From: SB15 sp964639245
GTDB taxonomy: Bacteria; Chloroflexota; Anaerolineae; Aggregatilineales; J027
DNA: 64,000 nucleotides
Direction: 5' to 3'
NCBI GenBank assembly: GCA_964639245.1
Contig: CAZXCU010000006.1
Coordinates: 186,001 to 250,000 of the forward strand
Numbering within the stretch: position 1 is the first letter of the stretch; the number at the start of each line of letters is the position of its first letter. The notes below the pieces were generated by a model that did no database searches, was not told the origin of the DNA, and was given only the letters and a program-made list of their open reading frames with translations. The translations under genes and the position numbers were made by a program. Positions 50,364 through 60,465 of this stretch are shown piece by piece.

Positions 50364-52493
50364 ATGGCTGAAATGCAGGCAGAACGTGTGCCTTTGGGCG
50401 AAAGGCTGCGTCGTTTTTTCTTTGGTTCGATTGAGCGTAAATTTGTTTTAGCCCTCGTATTAATCGGGGTTGTGCCGTTGCTGTTGGTGGCCTTGCTAAC
50501 TTTCTGGCGCAGCCGTTCCGTCTTAGAAGATGCGGCGAAAGATGAGCTAGAGTCGGTTGCCACGCTCACGGATAGCCGCGTAGAAAGCTGGCTGCAAGCC
50601 CGTGAAGCCGATGCCAGAGCCTATGCCGCGATTGATTTTTCAACCGGTGAAAATGCCAACGCGCAGGCCAAATTGCAGGCGCTTCTAGTTGCGGCGGGGC
50701 AAACCTATTCGGATGTCTACCTGACGGATGATTCTGGGCGGGTGTTGGCACAGGCCAATATCCGCGAAGATGCCACCCGGGTTGAGAGTTTTTCAGAAGC
50801 GGCTTTTTTTGATGAAGCGCAAGATGAAGGCTTTTTCCGTTCAGAGGTGATCCGCTATGAACCACTGGCGGTTACGACGATGTTCCTTGCCCAGCGCACC
50901 CCGAACGGTACGCTAATTTTGCAGGTGAGTCCGGCTGCTTTGCAGGATTTGGTGCTGGATTTCGCGGGGGGGAACGGCAAAACCTATATCCAAATGGGCA
51001 ATTTCCTAATTACCCGTGATGGAATCCGTGAGTCCGACAATGCGCCCAAAAATCCTGATGATGGCGCGGGGACAGGCTCAATTGATGGTCTGGATGAATT
51101 TGAGGGCGAAACGGTCTTAGGCGGATGGCGTGGCAACGAAACGTATAATTACACGGTGTTCGCGCAAATTTCCAGAGGCGATGCCCTCTCTGCCACCACC
51201 AGTTTGTTATTTGTGCTAATCGTGGTTGCCATCTTTTTGATGATTCTGGTGTTTGGTGGGGCCTACTGGTTTAGCCAGCGCATTGCTGCTCCGGTAGTTA
51301 AACTCACCAATGCTGCCCGCGAAATAGCCAAAGGGGCGATGACCAGCGCAGAAGTAGATATAAATAGTAGTGATGAAATTGGACTTTTGGCAGGGTCATT
51401 CCGTGAAATGACCGATAATTTGCGGGTGCGGGTGTATGACGAAACCCAGAACCGCGAATATCTGGAAGATGTGCTGACCAGTTATATGAAATTTGTCGAG
51501 CGTGTTTCGCGGGGGGATTTAACCGCCCGTTTGAGCCTGAATGGGCAAACCGGCCCCAACTTGATTGTGGCAAATGTGCGGGTTGACCAAGATGATAACC
51601 TCTTGCGCTTGGGGTACAACCTGAATCGCATGGTCGAAGCGCTCCATAGTATGGCTTCCCAAACCCGTGATGTGGCAGGCAGTTTAGCAGAAGCGGCTGG
51701 TGAAATTGTTGAATCTAGCACCAAACAAATTGCCAGCACGACCCAGCAGGACGCATCCGTCAGCCAGACCACTTCGACAGTCGCTGAAATTCGCGCAACC
51801 GTGGCTGAAACTGCCGAACGCGCCCAGATGGTAGCAGAAGCAGCGCAGCAATCCGTTGAAATTTCGCGGCAGGGGCAGGTTGCCGTTGCCGAAACCATCG
51901 ACGGGATGAATCTCATTCGTTCCCGCGTGGAAAGCATCGCCGAAAATATTTTGATGCTCTCCGAACGCACTACCCAGATTGGTGACATTATCGCTACGGT
52001 AAACGCCATTGCTGACCAATCGAAAATGCTAGCGCTGAATGCTTCCATTGAAGCAGCGCGGGCGGGCGAGGAAGGACGCGGGTTTGCCGTGGTTGCGATG
52101 GAAGTACGGAATCTGGCGGAACAATCCCGCGAGGCCACTGCCCAGGTGCGTGATATTTTGAGCGAAATTCAGCAGGCCACCAATACCGCCGTGATGGTGA
52201 CGGAAGAAGGCACAAAAGGCGTGGACATCGGGGTGAATTTGGTTGACCGTGCCGGACGTGCTATTCGGGAATTGGCGGGCAAATTAGAAGATGCTGCCCA
52301 AGCCGCAATGCAAATTGCTGCCAGCACCCGTCAGCAAAGTCAGGGGATGGATCAATTGACCTCCGCTATGAGCGCGATTAAATCTGCCACGTCGTCTACC
52401 GCGTCGGGGATGCAGCAGTCGCAGCGCAACGCCAAAGAATTGAACGAAATGGCACGCCAGATGGAAGCCGCCATTTCTCAATACAAGCTGTAA
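50364..52493 (+). CDS. Methyl-accepting chemotaxis protein
   Basis: A 709-residue transmembrane receptor. TM1 (about 28-48), an extracytoplasmic sensor domain of the single-Cache type (about 50-275), TM2 (about 283-305), HAMP (about 306-360), a HAMP-like second segment and a long signalling hairpin. The tip contains IEAARAGEEGRGFAVVAMEVRNLAEQSREA. Ligand unknown. It is flanked by cheW and cheA and should be their cognate receptor. No aerotaxis or PAS domain is seen. Confidence 0.93.
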   Translation: MAEMQAERVPLGERLRRFFFGSIERKFVLALVLIGVVPLLLVALLTFWRSRSVLEDAAKDELESVATLTDSRVESWLQAREADARAYAAIDFSTGENANAQAKLQALLVAAGQTYSDVYLTDDSGRVLAQANIREDATRVESFSEAAFFDEAQDEGFFRSEVIRYEPLAVTTMFLAQRTPNGTLILQVSPAALQDLVLDFAGGNGKTYIQMGNFLITRDGIRESDNAPKNPDDGAGTGSIDGLDEFEGETVLGGWRGNETYNYTVFAQISRGDALSATTSLLFVLIVVAIFLMILVFGGAYWFSQRIAAPVVKLTNAAREIAKGAMTSAEVDINSSDEIGLLAGSFREMTDNLRVRVYDETQNREYLEDVLTSYMKFVERVSRGDLTARLSLNGQTGPNLIVANVRVDQDDNLLRLGYNLNRMVEALHSMASQTRDVAGSLAEAAGEIVESSTKQIASTTQQDASVSQTTSTVAEIRATVAETAERAQMVAEAAQQSVEISRQGQVAVAETIDGMNLIRSRVESIAENILMLSERTTQIGDIIATVNAIADQSKMLALNASIEAARAGEEGRGFAVVAMEVRNLAEQSREATAQVRDILSEIQQATNTAVMVTEEGTKGVDIGVNLVDRAGRAIRELAGKLEDAAQAAMQIAASTRQQSQGMDQLTSAMSAIKSATSSTASGMQQSQRNAKELNEMARQMEAAISQYKL

Positions 52494-52507
52494 AACGAAT
52501 GAAGGGT

Positions 52508-52534
52508 GAGCCGGTGTGCAGTGCGTACTGGCTC
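52508..52534 (+). other. Intercistronic hairpin between mcp and cheA
   Basis: GAGCCGGT (52508-52515) pairs with ACTGGCTC (52527-52534), with one wobble and an 11-base loop. Only A/T-rich bases follow, so it is likely a processing or stability structure rather than a full terminator. Confidence 0.45.
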
Positions 52535-52554
52535 TAAAATAATTGGAATCCGTC

Positions 52555-55386
52555 ATGTCAGACAGCAGTTTTGATGCTTTGATGCAAGAGCTTTTGCAAA
52601 TGTTCGCGGTGGAGGCGGCAGATCATCTCCAAACCCTCACGCAAACCATGCTCAAGCTCGAACGGCAGCCGCAAGGCGATGAAAAACAAGAACTTCTCAA
52701 CGCTGCATTTCGGGCTGCCCACAGTTTGAAAGGGTCTGCCCGCGCTGTCGAGTTGATGGATATTGAGGGAATTGCCCACGACGCAGAAACCGTCCTCAGT
52801 GCAGCACGCGGCGGCACCCTCGAATTTACGCCGGATATTGTGGACATTCTGCTGAGTGCAACAGATACAATTCAAAATCTGGTTGAACGCCACGAAGTCT
52901 CTAAAGAGCAAATTGCCAGCCTGCGCCAGCGTTTGAAAGCAGTAGTACAACCCAAAAGTGCGCCTCCCACACCCACACAGGTGGTGGTTGCGTCGGCTGC
53001 TCCCAAAGAAGAAAAAGCCAAAGCTCCCGTCAGTGTCTCGGCTCCGGTGGATAACAAACTGGACGCACTGATGAAAGAATTGGTGCAGATGTTTGCTGTC
53101 GAAGCGGCGGATCATCTGCAAACGTTGAATCAAACTTTGTTGGCGCTGGAAAAACAACCGGATGCAGGCCAAAAACAGGATCTACTCAACGCGGCTTTTC
53201 GCGCTGCCCATAGCTTGAAGGGGTCAGCACGCGCCGTTGAACTGACAGAAATTGAACGCTTGGCACATGAAGCCGAAACGGTGTTAAGTGCAGCACGCAG
53301 CGGGACGCTCGATTTTTCGCCGGATACTGTCGATGTGTTGCTCCAAGCGGTAGACGCAATTCAAAATCTGGTCAACGGGGGAACAACTGCCTCCGACCAT
53401 ATGCAGGAAATCATTCAAAAACTCAAAGCCGCCAGCGAAAATAAAGCTGCTCCCAAACCCGCTGTTGTTGCTGTCCCACCCGCCCCGGCGGAAGTTGCGC
53501 CGATAGCTCCTCCGCCCCCGCCCGTTGCGACTACAGAAGCCAAACCCAAACCTGCCGATAAGAAGCCGACGGTCAAACCCACCTCACTCAGTACCGGCAG
53601 TGTGGAAGAAACCATCCGTGTTTCGGTGGAAAAACTCGATGATTTGATGGCACAGGCAGGCGAACTGATTGTGTCCAAAATCAGCGCGGATGAGCGTCAC
53701 CGGGAACTGCGCGATTTACGCTCGCTCATGGGACGGTGGGAAAAAACATGGACAGAGGCAGGCGATTTACAACGTCGGCTTGACCGCCTTGCCCGCGAAG
53801 ATGAACGCGACGAATGGAACGAAGTCCTCCAATTTTTGACCCTGAGCCAGCGTTATTTTGCCGAATCCGTCGAAAAAATTCGGGCGCTGGACAAGGCCAT
53901 GAACGCCGATAACATGCGTCTGACGCTAGTATCGGGGGCGATTCAAGAAGAAATTCGGCGGGTACGGATGCTGCCCGTCGAAACCCATGTTGGCACGATG
54001 CAGCGTGTCGTGCGTGATGTCGCCCGTCAGGTCGGCAAAAATGTTGAACTGGTGATTCAAGGGGCAGATGTCGAACTCGATAAAAAAGTCCTTGAACTGC
54101 TCAAAGATCCGTTGGTACATCTGCTGCGAAACAGTGTCGATCATGGCATCGAACTGCCAGAGGAACGCCGTACACGGGGCAAGGCCGAAACAGGTAAGGT
54201 AACGGTGGCGGTCAGCCAACGCGGGGGAAATGTGCATATCACCGTCGCCGACGATGGCAAAGGCATTGACCCCAACGCGATTCGCCGTTCGGCAGTTAAA
54301 AAGGGCGTGCTATCGCAAAATGAAGCCGAAAATATCTCCGATGAAGAAGCCCAATTGCTGATTTTTAACGCGGGATTCTCTACCAAAGAGGAAGTTACCG
54401 CCTTTTCCGGGCGCGGCGTGGGCATGGATGTTGTCAGGTCGCAGATAGAGGAATTACAGGGACGGATTAACCTCCGCAGTGTTCCCGGACGGGGTTCAGA
54501 ATTTCACCTTATTTTGCCGATTTCGCTAGCGACCATTCGCGGGTTGATTATCCGCATCGGCCTGGATCGATACGCGGTGCCGCTGCATTCTGTCGAAAAA
54601 ATTATCACCATTTCGCCGCATAAGATTTACAAAATCGAAGGCAATTCGATGTTCGATTACAACGATGAGCCGATGATGATTATTCATATGGGCGAAATTT
54701 TAGAACGTCCCCGTGATGAATTGCGCGAAGATCGCTTGCCTGCGCTGGTTGTGGCGGGGGGTGAACGGCGCATGGCTTTTCTGGTAGATGATTTTGTCTC
54801 CGAACAGGAAATGGTCGTCAAACCATTGGGCAAACAACTCGAACGGGTGCGAAATGTCGCTGGCGCAACGCTACTCGGCACAGGCCAACCCATTGTCATT
54901 TTAAATATCACCGACATGATCAAATCGGCGATGGGCGGACGTATCAGCCGCAAACCCATCATTGTGGAGCGCAAACCCGAAGATGAAAAAGAAGTTCCGC
55001 CGCCGCGTATTCTGGTGGTGGATGACTCCATTACCACCCGTACCCTTGAACGCAACATTTTGACCGGAGCCGGTTATGATGTCATGACCGCGAATGACGG
55101 GGTAGAAGCGCTGGCGATGCTGGAAACTGAACCGTTCGATCTGGTGGTCACGGATATTGAAATGCCGCGTATCAACGGATTTGAACTGGTTGAATGGATC
55201 CGGCAGAGCAAGGTTTACGGGCATGTACCGATTATTCTAGTCACATCTTTGGAAAGCAAAGAACATCGGGAACGTGGGCTAAAAGTGGGAGCAGATGCCT
55301 ACATCGTCAAAAGTGGATTCGAGCAGGCACATTTATTAGAAGTCATTCATCAATACGTTCCGTGGGAAGCGAATAAAAAGAAATGA
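52555..55386 (+). CDS. cheA: Hybrid chemotaxis kinase CheA with two HPt domains and a receiver
   Basis: A 943-residue kinase with tandem HPt domains, each with the phosphorylated histidine in AFRAAHSLKGSARAVEL (H56 and H219). They are near-identical, showing internal duplication. Then come a linker, the dimerisation and HATPase_c domains (LLRNSVDHGIEL, VADDGKGIDP, FSGRGVGMDVV), a CheW-like domain and a C-terminal receiver (VVDDSITTRT, DLVVTDIEMP). The receiver may take the place of a stand-alone CheY. ATG at 52555 follows a weak GGAA. The end overlaps cheB by four bases. Confidence 0.95.
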   Translation: MSDSSFDALMQELLQMFAVEAADHLQTLTQTMLKLERQPQGDEKQELLNAAFRAAHSLKGSARAVELMDIEGIAHDAETVLSAARGGTLEFTPDIVDILLSATDTIQNLVERHEVSKEQIASLRQRLKAVVQPKSAPPTPTQVVVASAAPKEEKAKAPVSVSAPVDNKLDALMKELVQMFAVEAADHLQTLNQTLLALEKQPDAGQKQDLLNAAFRAAHSLKGSARAVELTEIERLAHEAETVLSAARSGTLDFSPDTVDVLLQAVDAIQNLVNGGTTASDHMQEIIQKLKAASENKAAPKPAVVAVPPAPAEVAPIAPPPPPVATTEAKPKPADKKPTVKPTSLSTGSVEETIRVSVEKLDDLMAQAGELIVSKISADERHRELRDLRSLMGRWEKTWTEAGDLQRRLDRLAREDERDEWNEVLQFLTLSQRYFAESVEKIRALDKAMNADNMRLTLVSGAIQEEIRRVRMLPVETHVGTMQRVVRDVARQVGKNVELVIQGADVELDKKVLELLKDPLVHLLRNSVDHGIELPEERRTRGKAETGKVTVAVSQRGGNVHITVADDGKGIDPNAIRRSAVKKGVLSQNEAENISDEEAQLLIFNAGFSTKEEVTAFSGRGVGMDVVRSQIEELQGRINLRSVPGRGSEFHLILPISLATIRGLIIRIGLDRYAVPLHSVEKIITISPHKIYKIEGNSMFDYNDEPMMIIHMGEILERPRDELREDRLPALVVAGGERRMAFLVDDFVSEQEMVVKPLGKQLERVRNVAGATLLGTGQPIVILNITDMIKSAMGGRISRKPIIVERKPEDEKEVPPPRILVVDDSITTRTLERNILTGAGYDVMTANDGVEALAMLETEPFDLVVTDIEMPRINGFELVEWIRQSKVYGHVPIILVTSLESKEHRERGLKVGADAYIVKSGFEQAHLLEVIHQYVPWEANKKK

Positions 55387-56456
55387 CTGCCCCTCTGCCC
55401 GACCCCGGTGAAATCATTCGTGTGCTGGTTGTGGATGACAGCTTAATTGCGCGGCGTGTCATCGTTGAACTCATCAACCGCACCCATGATATGACCGTGA
55501 TTGCGGAGGCCGCCAACGGTTTAGAAGCAGTGCGCCTGAATTTATCGCTTCATCCCCATCTAATTGTGATGGATGTCACACTGCCGATCATGGATGTGTT
55601 CCAGACAACAGAAATCATCATGCGCGAAAATCCCACCCGCATCGTGCTGATGGCAAATCAGCTATTTCTGGATGATGCCGAGTTGATGTCCAAAGCCACC
55701 GGAGTCGGCGCGCTGGATGTTTCACCCAAACCCATCAATGACCGCGACGAAGATGCCAACCAGCAATTCATTAAAAAATTACGGGCAATGGCCCATGTCA
55801 ATGTGGTGAGGCGCTGGCGAACCGATTTAAGAGTCACCGATTTGATAGATCGCTATCCCGGCGTGGGCAAACGGCTGGAAATTGTACTGATTGTGTCCTC
55901 CACCGGGGGGCCGCACGCGCTGGAAGCTATTATCCGCACCCTGCCCGCCGATTTTCCTCTGCCAATTGTGATTGTTCAGCACATCGGGAGTGAATTTGTG
56001 GGCAATATGCTGCATTGGTTAAGCAGCTTAACCCCCCTGACCATGAAGATTGCCGAAGCCAGCGAACGTCCCGCCGAAGGGCATATTTATATCGCGCCCA
56101 GTGGGTTGCAGCTTGAATTTTCTTTTGATGGGCGTTTTGTGTTGAGTCGGGAGACAGAAGGCCGTTTACATGTTCCTTCTGGCGATGTATTGTTATCATC
56201 TGCGGCGAATGTTTACGGGCCCAATGCGATTGGGGTGGTGTTGACGGGCATGGGCGAGGACGGCGCGGGCGGGTTGCTCAAAATGCGGCAAAAAGGCGCA
56301 CGAACCATTGTACAGGATGAGGCCAGCAGCATTGTTTTCGGGATGCCCAAAGCGGCAATTGAACGCGGCGGGAGTGAATATGTCGTGCCGCTCGACCAGA
56401 TCGCGCCCTTGCTGATTGAACTTACCAAAGGTCTCAAGAAAAATGTTGCTGAGTAG
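55383..56456 (+). CDS. cheB: CheB receptor methylesterase/response regulator
   Basis: A 357-residue protein with an N-terminal receiver (VVDDS, phospho-aspartate D64 in IVMDVTLP, lysine in SPKPI) and a C-terminal methylesterase (SSTGGPHAL, QHIGSEF, GMGEDGAGG), which removes methyl groups from receptor glutamates. The usual MDG motif is MDV here, a small change. Start overlaps cheA; the following cheW overlaps its end by 14 bases. Confidence 0.92.
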   Translation: MTAPLPDPGEIIRVLVVDDSLIARRVIVELINRTHDMTVIAEAANGLEAVRLNLSLHPHLIVMDVTLPIMDVFQTTEIIMRENPTRIVLMANQLFLDDAELMSKATGVGALDVSPKPINDRDEDANQQFIKKLRAMAHVNVVRRWRTDLRVTDLIDRYPGVGKRLEIVLIVSSTGGPHALEAIIRTLPADFPLPIVIVQHIGSEFVGNMLHWLSSLTPLTMKIAEASERPAEGHIYIAPSGLQLEFSFDGRFVLSRETEGRLHVPSGDVLLSSAANVYGPNAIGVVLTGMGEDGAGGLLKMRQKGARTIVQDEASSIVFGMPKAAIERGGSEYVVPLDQIAPLLIELTKGLKKNVAE

Positions 56457-56907
56457 CGGTCAAAAATCTTATTTAACCTTTCGGGTCGGGGCGCAGTGGT
56501 ACGCGGTGGGGGTGTTGTCGGTCTTTGAGGTCGTCAACATGGTTGCTATTTCCCCTGTACCAGATATGCCGCCGGCGGTACTCGGCATCGTCAATATTCG
56601 TGGCAGCATGTCCCCGGTCATCGATTTACGGGTGCGCTTCAATTCGCCGGATAAAGCGCTCAAACTGACCACCCCGATTATTTTTTTGCGAAATGACACT
56701 ACCGGAGTCTATGGCATTGTGGTCGATGATGTAGATGATGTGATCAATTTGAACGCAGAAGACATCAATCAGACTCCCCTCACCCAACGGGCGGAACATA
56801 TTGTTGGCATTACCGATGTCAAAGAACGGCTGATTATGCTGCTTGATCCGGTGATGTTAATGAAATCCAGCCTCAAAGACGAAACTTTACTGAAGTTAGA
56901 GGAATAA
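56443..56907 (+). CDS. cheW: CheW-like adaptor protein (second copy)
   Basis: A 154-residue CheW-domain protein with TFRVGAQWYAVGVLSVFEVV, LGIVNIRGSMSPVIDLRVRF and GITDVKERLIMLLDP. It is the short form without the N-terminal helix of the first CheW. The start ATG at 56443 lies inside cheB. The operon appears to end here, as surE follows by one base and is an unrelated gene but may be co-transcribed. Confidence 0.88.
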   Translation: MLLSSGQKSYLTFRVGAQWYAVGVLSVFEVVNMVAISPVPDMPPAVLGIVNIRGSMSPVIDLRVRFNSPDKALKLTTPIIFLRNDTTGVYGIVVDDVDDVINLNAEDINQTPLTQRAEHIVGITDVKERLIMLLDPVMLMKSSLKDETLLKLEE

Positions 56908-56908
56908 C

Positions 56909-57667
56909 ATGCACATTCTCGTTTCCAATGACGATGGAATCCAAGCGCCGGGACTGCTGGCCTTAGCCCAAGCGATGCTGCCCTTTGGCAAAGTGACGGT
57001 GGTTGCACCGGAGGAAAATCAGAGCGCCACCGGACACAAAAAAACCCTAGAACGTCCTCTGCGCGTGCGCCATCTCAAAGAATATGCCACGGGCATTGAG
57101 GCTTATTCGGTCAACGGCTCACCCTCAGATTGTGTCGCGGTGGCGCTGTTAGGCTATATCAAAGAATCGGTGGATCTCGTGGTTTCGGGTATCAATCAAG
57201 GGCCAAATGTAGCGCAGGACGTGACCTATAGTGGCACGGTTTCGGTAGCGCTGGAATCGGCAATTTTTGGTTTGCCTGCGGTGGCTTTTTCGCTGGATGA
57301 CCGTTCGCCAGATGCTAATTACACAAATGCTGCGGAAGTCGCCCATCAGGTCGTAGCGGCCTTTGTTAAAAATCCCTTCCCGCCAATGACCATTTTGAAC
57401 GTCAATGTTCCCAAAGGGCAGGTCAAGGGCTGGAAATCCACCCGTCAAGGCGTGCGTGAATACCGGGATCGCTTGGACGAACGGTTTGACCCACGCGGAC
57501 GGCCTTACTACTGGATTGGCGGGGATGAACCGATTGGGGATATTGATACCGTAGATACCGATTTATGGGCGCTGCACAACGGCTATGTGAGCCTTACGCC
57601 CATTCACCTCGATTTAACCGCCCATACCATAGTTCCAGAAATTGCACGGTGGAATTTAGAACTGTAA
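56909..57667 (+). CDS. surE: 5'-nucleotidase SurE
   Basis: A 252-residue metal-dependent nucleotidase/phosphatase. The metal motif NDDGIQAPG is at residues 7-15, with SVNGSPSDCV, VVSGINQGPNV and YSGTVSVALESAIFGLPAVA as the family blocks. It acts on nucleoside monophosphates, mainly in stress or stationary phase. Start is one base after the second cheW. The end overlaps the SDR gene by 19 bases. Confidence 0.93.
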   Translation: MHILVSNDDGIQAPGLLALAQAMLPFGKVTVVAPEENQSATGHKKTLERPLRVRHLKEYATGIEAYSVNGSPSDCVAVALLGYIKESVDLVVSGINQGPNVAQDVTYSGTVSVALESAIFGLPAVAFSLDDRSPDANYTNAAEVAHQVVAAFVKNPFPPMTILNVNVPKGQVKGWKSTRQGVREYRDRLDERFDPRGRPYYWIGGDEPIGDIDTVDTDLWALHNGYVSLTPIHLDLTAHTIVPEIARWNLEL

Positions 57668-58452
57668 AATCGCCCCGTATTCTCATCACGGGGGCAACCG
57701 GATTTTTAGGTTTTCGGGTTGTGGCTGCCCTGCTAGAAGGCGGCGCATCCGTCAGTGTGGTGGTACGGCCTGACCAGCAGGAAAAAATTGCTGCGATTGC
57801 CAACCGTGTGCGGGTTCTGGAAGGCGACATCTGGAATCGGGCCAGTCTCAAGGGATTGGCACGCGGTCATGATGCGGTGGTGCATCTGGTCGGTAGTGTC
57901 AAATCAGACCCCGCACGCGGCTTAACCTACCAGCAAATTAACCTTGTTTCGGCGCGGCATGTGATTGGTATGGCAGTGAGTGACGGCGTGCTGAATTTTG
58001 TCTTTTTGAGCGCTACTGGGCTGCCTGCTCAACTTCCCCAAGACTATCTTCGTAGCAAACGGGATGCCGAAGAGTACCTCAAAAACAGCGGCTTGGAATG
58101 GGTCATCATCCGAGCGCCCCTGTTGTTTGAGCCGGGTTTTCGTACCCCGATTTTAACCACCCTTTCGACATTGGGAGTTTTACCGCCGGTAAGTTGGTTT
58201 ACAGGTAGCATGATGCCCCTGCCCGTCGATATCGCAGCGCGGGGGATTGCCTCGGCTGCGCTGCACGCACAGGATTATGAGCGGCGCACGCTCTATGCAG
58301 CAGATTTACGTCGTTTGGCGCGTCGTCAAGCGCGTGGCCCTTTAGTGGTGCGTCCGGCGGTGCTGACGCGGCAGCGTGAACTGGATAAATTGGACGAAAC
58401 CCCCTTCGGCTGGACTCCACCGCCTCACCTACGCCGCAAAGGGCGGAAATAA
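57649..58452 (+). CDS. NAD(P)-binding SDR protein (extended type)
   Basis: A 267-residue protein with the Rossmann loop GATGFLGFRVV at the N-terminus, DAVVHLVGSV and a LSATGLP stretch, with Y in QDYLRSKRDAE as the likely catalytic residue. It resembles the NDUFA9/nucleoside-diphosphate-sugar epimerase-like subgroup. GTG at 57649 lies within surE. Substrate unknown. No clear ribosome site. Confidence 0.8.
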   Translation: MEFRTVKSPRILITGATGFLGFRVVAALLEGGASVSVVVRPDQQEKIAAIANRVRVLEGDIWNRASLKGLARGHDAVVHLVGSVKSDPARGLTYQQINLVSARHVIGMAVSDGVLNFVFLSATGLPAQLPQDYLRSKRDAEEYLKNSGLEWVIIRAPLLFEPGFRTPILTTLSTLGVLPPVSWFTGSMMPLPVDIAARGIASAALHAQDYERRTLYAADLRRLARRQARGPLVVRPAVLTRQRELDKLDETPFGWTPPPHLRRKGRK

Positions 58453-58534
58453 AAATCCGCTAAAAGTCGTTGTTCAAATCGGGTAACTTGCATTAGGCTT
58501 AACGATATGCTTTTCATGCAATGGAGAAAACCCA

Positions 58535-60421
58535 ATGCGAAGATTTTGCGCTGTTCTGTTTGTGCTGGCGGTTTTTGCGAGTGGGGCGCTAGCAGAAGAA
58601 CCCGTCACCCCCGGCACAGACAATCTGGAAACCATCGCCAACAGTCCCATTCCCTCGCGTGATCCGGTCGATTTATCGGTGCGCTTGAACGGTCTTGACC
58701 CCAACACCATCATCCTTGAAACCCGTCCGGTGTATGAGGTGGGCGAGATTGAAATTTTCACGATGGCAGGCTCAGAGGGGGTTGAAACCCGCGAGTTACA
58801 ATTTGAACTGGCTGCCAAAGGTGAAGATGTCTATTTGTGGGTGGAATTGGGCATGGATTATGAACAGGACAAAGCTGAATTCATCACCAGCACCATTCAA
58901 GAACGGATTATTCCCACCACCCGCCGTCTTTTCGGGCAAGAAGTGGATATTGATAACGACCCTCATATTTACGTGTTTAATGTTTTTAACGCAGGGCCGG
59001 GTATCGCGGGTTTGTACAATGATACTGACGCTTATCCTGATGAAATTTTCCCCAGTTCTAATGAAGTCAATAGCCTCATCATGGCAGTCGGCATGAACGA
59101 CCCCATCACCTATCTTTCGGTGTGGGCGCACGAGTTTCAACATCTGGTACAGGCCGGACGGGATGATAGTGAAGCCACTTGGTACATTGAAGGCGTAGCG
59201 GAATTGGGCAGTTTATTGGCAGTGCCGGAATATTTCAGCACGGGCTTTCAGACCTTTTACCTGACCAGCAGTACCAGCAATCAACTCAATTTCTGGCCGA
59301 TGGGCAACACCATTGCCTACTATGGCGCGTCTTCCCTATTTTTGACCTATATCACCCAGCAGTATGGCGAAGAATGGCTCTACTATGTGGCGAATGAGCC
59401 GAATGATGATGTTATTGGGTTGGAATTGGCGCTAGAACAATATGGCGCGGTAGACCCTGCTACTGGCGAAACCGTCACCTTTGATTCAGTGTTTGCCGAT
59501 TGGGTGATTACCAACTATTTGAATGACCCCACCGTTGAAGATGGTCGCTTTGCCCATACCTTGCTGGAATTTCCGCCGAATTTGGTGCAGCCAACTGAGG
59601 AATTGGGGGCAATTCCGGTTGAAATCCCTGCCCGCGCCGCGAATCAGTACGGCACACAGTATTACACCCTCAACCCCAACGGCGCACAAAGCCTGACCAT
59701 TAGCTTGGATGGTGAAGAAACCGCCAAAATTGTTCCCACCAACCCGCACTCCGGCGACTATTTCTACTGGTCGCAGCGCGGGAATCAGGGCAATGCTCGC
59801 CTCACCGGACGCTTTGATTTAACGGGAGTCGATTCGGCAACGCTTAATTTCTGGACATGGTACGAAATTGAAGATTTGTGGGATTACGGCTATTTGAGCG
59901 TGTCCACCGACAACGGTGCAACATGGCAGGTCGTTACCACCCCGCAAATGACCAGCGAAAATCCCTATGACCGCGCTTTTGCCACTGGTTACAGCCAGCG
60001 GAGTGGCGGCGGCGGTGTGGCAGAATGGATGGAACAATCCGTTGATTTGTCATCCTTTGCGGGGAATGAAATTCTGGTGCGCTTTGATTTTGTGACCGAC
60101 CAAGCCACCGATTTAGAAGGTTGGCTCCTAGATGATGTGTCCATCCCTGAAATCGGGTTTGCTGATGATTTTGAACAGCCCAACGACGCATGGCTGGCGG
60201 AAGGGTGGGTACGCATTACCAATGTTGTGCCGCAGGCTTATCTGCTGCAAGCGATTGTTTATGGCGAAGAAACCACCGTAACCCGCTTGATTGAACCCGG
60301 TCAACCCATGCCAGAGGCCATCAATTTAGATGTCACAGGCGCAGAACGGGTCGTGTTGGCAATTTCCGGGATTGCGCCGGTAACGCGCCAACCCGCCCCC
60401 TTTAGCCTAACCGTTCAATAG
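58535..60421 (+). CDS. Secreted zinc metalloprotease (immune inhibitor A-like)
   Basis: A 628-residue protein with a Sec signal (1-20, cleavage near ALA). The zinc motif HEFQH is at residues 199-203 with a third ligand glutamate in YIEGVAE. A beta-rich C-terminal half (about 355-628) contains the GYLSVSTDNGATWQVV and DFVTDQATDLEGWLLDDVSI blocks found in immune inhibitor A-type peptidases, likely for substrate binding. GGAGA lies eight bases before the ATG. Probably extracellular protein degradation. Confidence 0.85.
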   Translation: MRRFCAVLFVLAVFASGALAEEPVTPGTDNLETIANSPIPSRDPVDLSVRLNGLDPNTIILETRPVYEVGEIEIFTMAGSEGVETRELQFELAAKGEDVYLWVELGMDYEQDKAEFITSTIQERIIPTTRRLFGQEVDIDNDPHIYVFNVFNAGPGIAGLYNDTDAYPDEIFPSSNEVNSLIMAVGMNDPITYLSVWAHEFQHLVQAGRDDSEATWYIEGVAELGSLLAVPEYFSTGFQTFYLTSSTSNQLNFWPMGNTIAYYGASSLFLTYITQQYGEEWLYYVANEPNDDVIGLELALEQYGAVDPATGETVTFDSVFADWVITNYLNDPTVEDGRFAHTLLEFPPNLVQPTEELGAIPVEIPARAANQYGTQYYTLNPNGAQSLTISLDGEETAKIVPTNPHSGDYFYWSQRGNQGNARLTGRFDLTGVDSATLNFWTWYEIEDLWDYGYLSVSTDNGATWQVVTTPQMTSENPYDRAFATGYSQRSGGGGVAEWMEQSVDLSSFAGNEILVRFDFVTDQATDLEGWLLDDVSIPEIGFADDFEQPNDAWLAEGWVRITNVVPQAYLLQAIVYGEETTVTRLIEPGQPMPEAINLDVTGAERVVLAISGIAPVTRQPAPFSLTVQ

Positions 60422-60434
60422 GCGTAACAACATT

Positions 60435-60465
60435 CAAATGGGCAGAAAGAATCTGCCCATTTTTT
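60435..60465 (+). terminator. Terminator of the metalloprotease gene
   Basis: ATGGGCAGA (60438-60446) pairs perfectly with TCTGCCCAT (60452-60460) and ends in a T run; AAA before the stem could also support use from the convergent pdxT side. Confidence 0.9.

Noticed and set aside
52567..53390. HPt duplication as an assembly error
   Set aside because: The copies differ at many positions in both DNA and protein and are joined by a unique linker.
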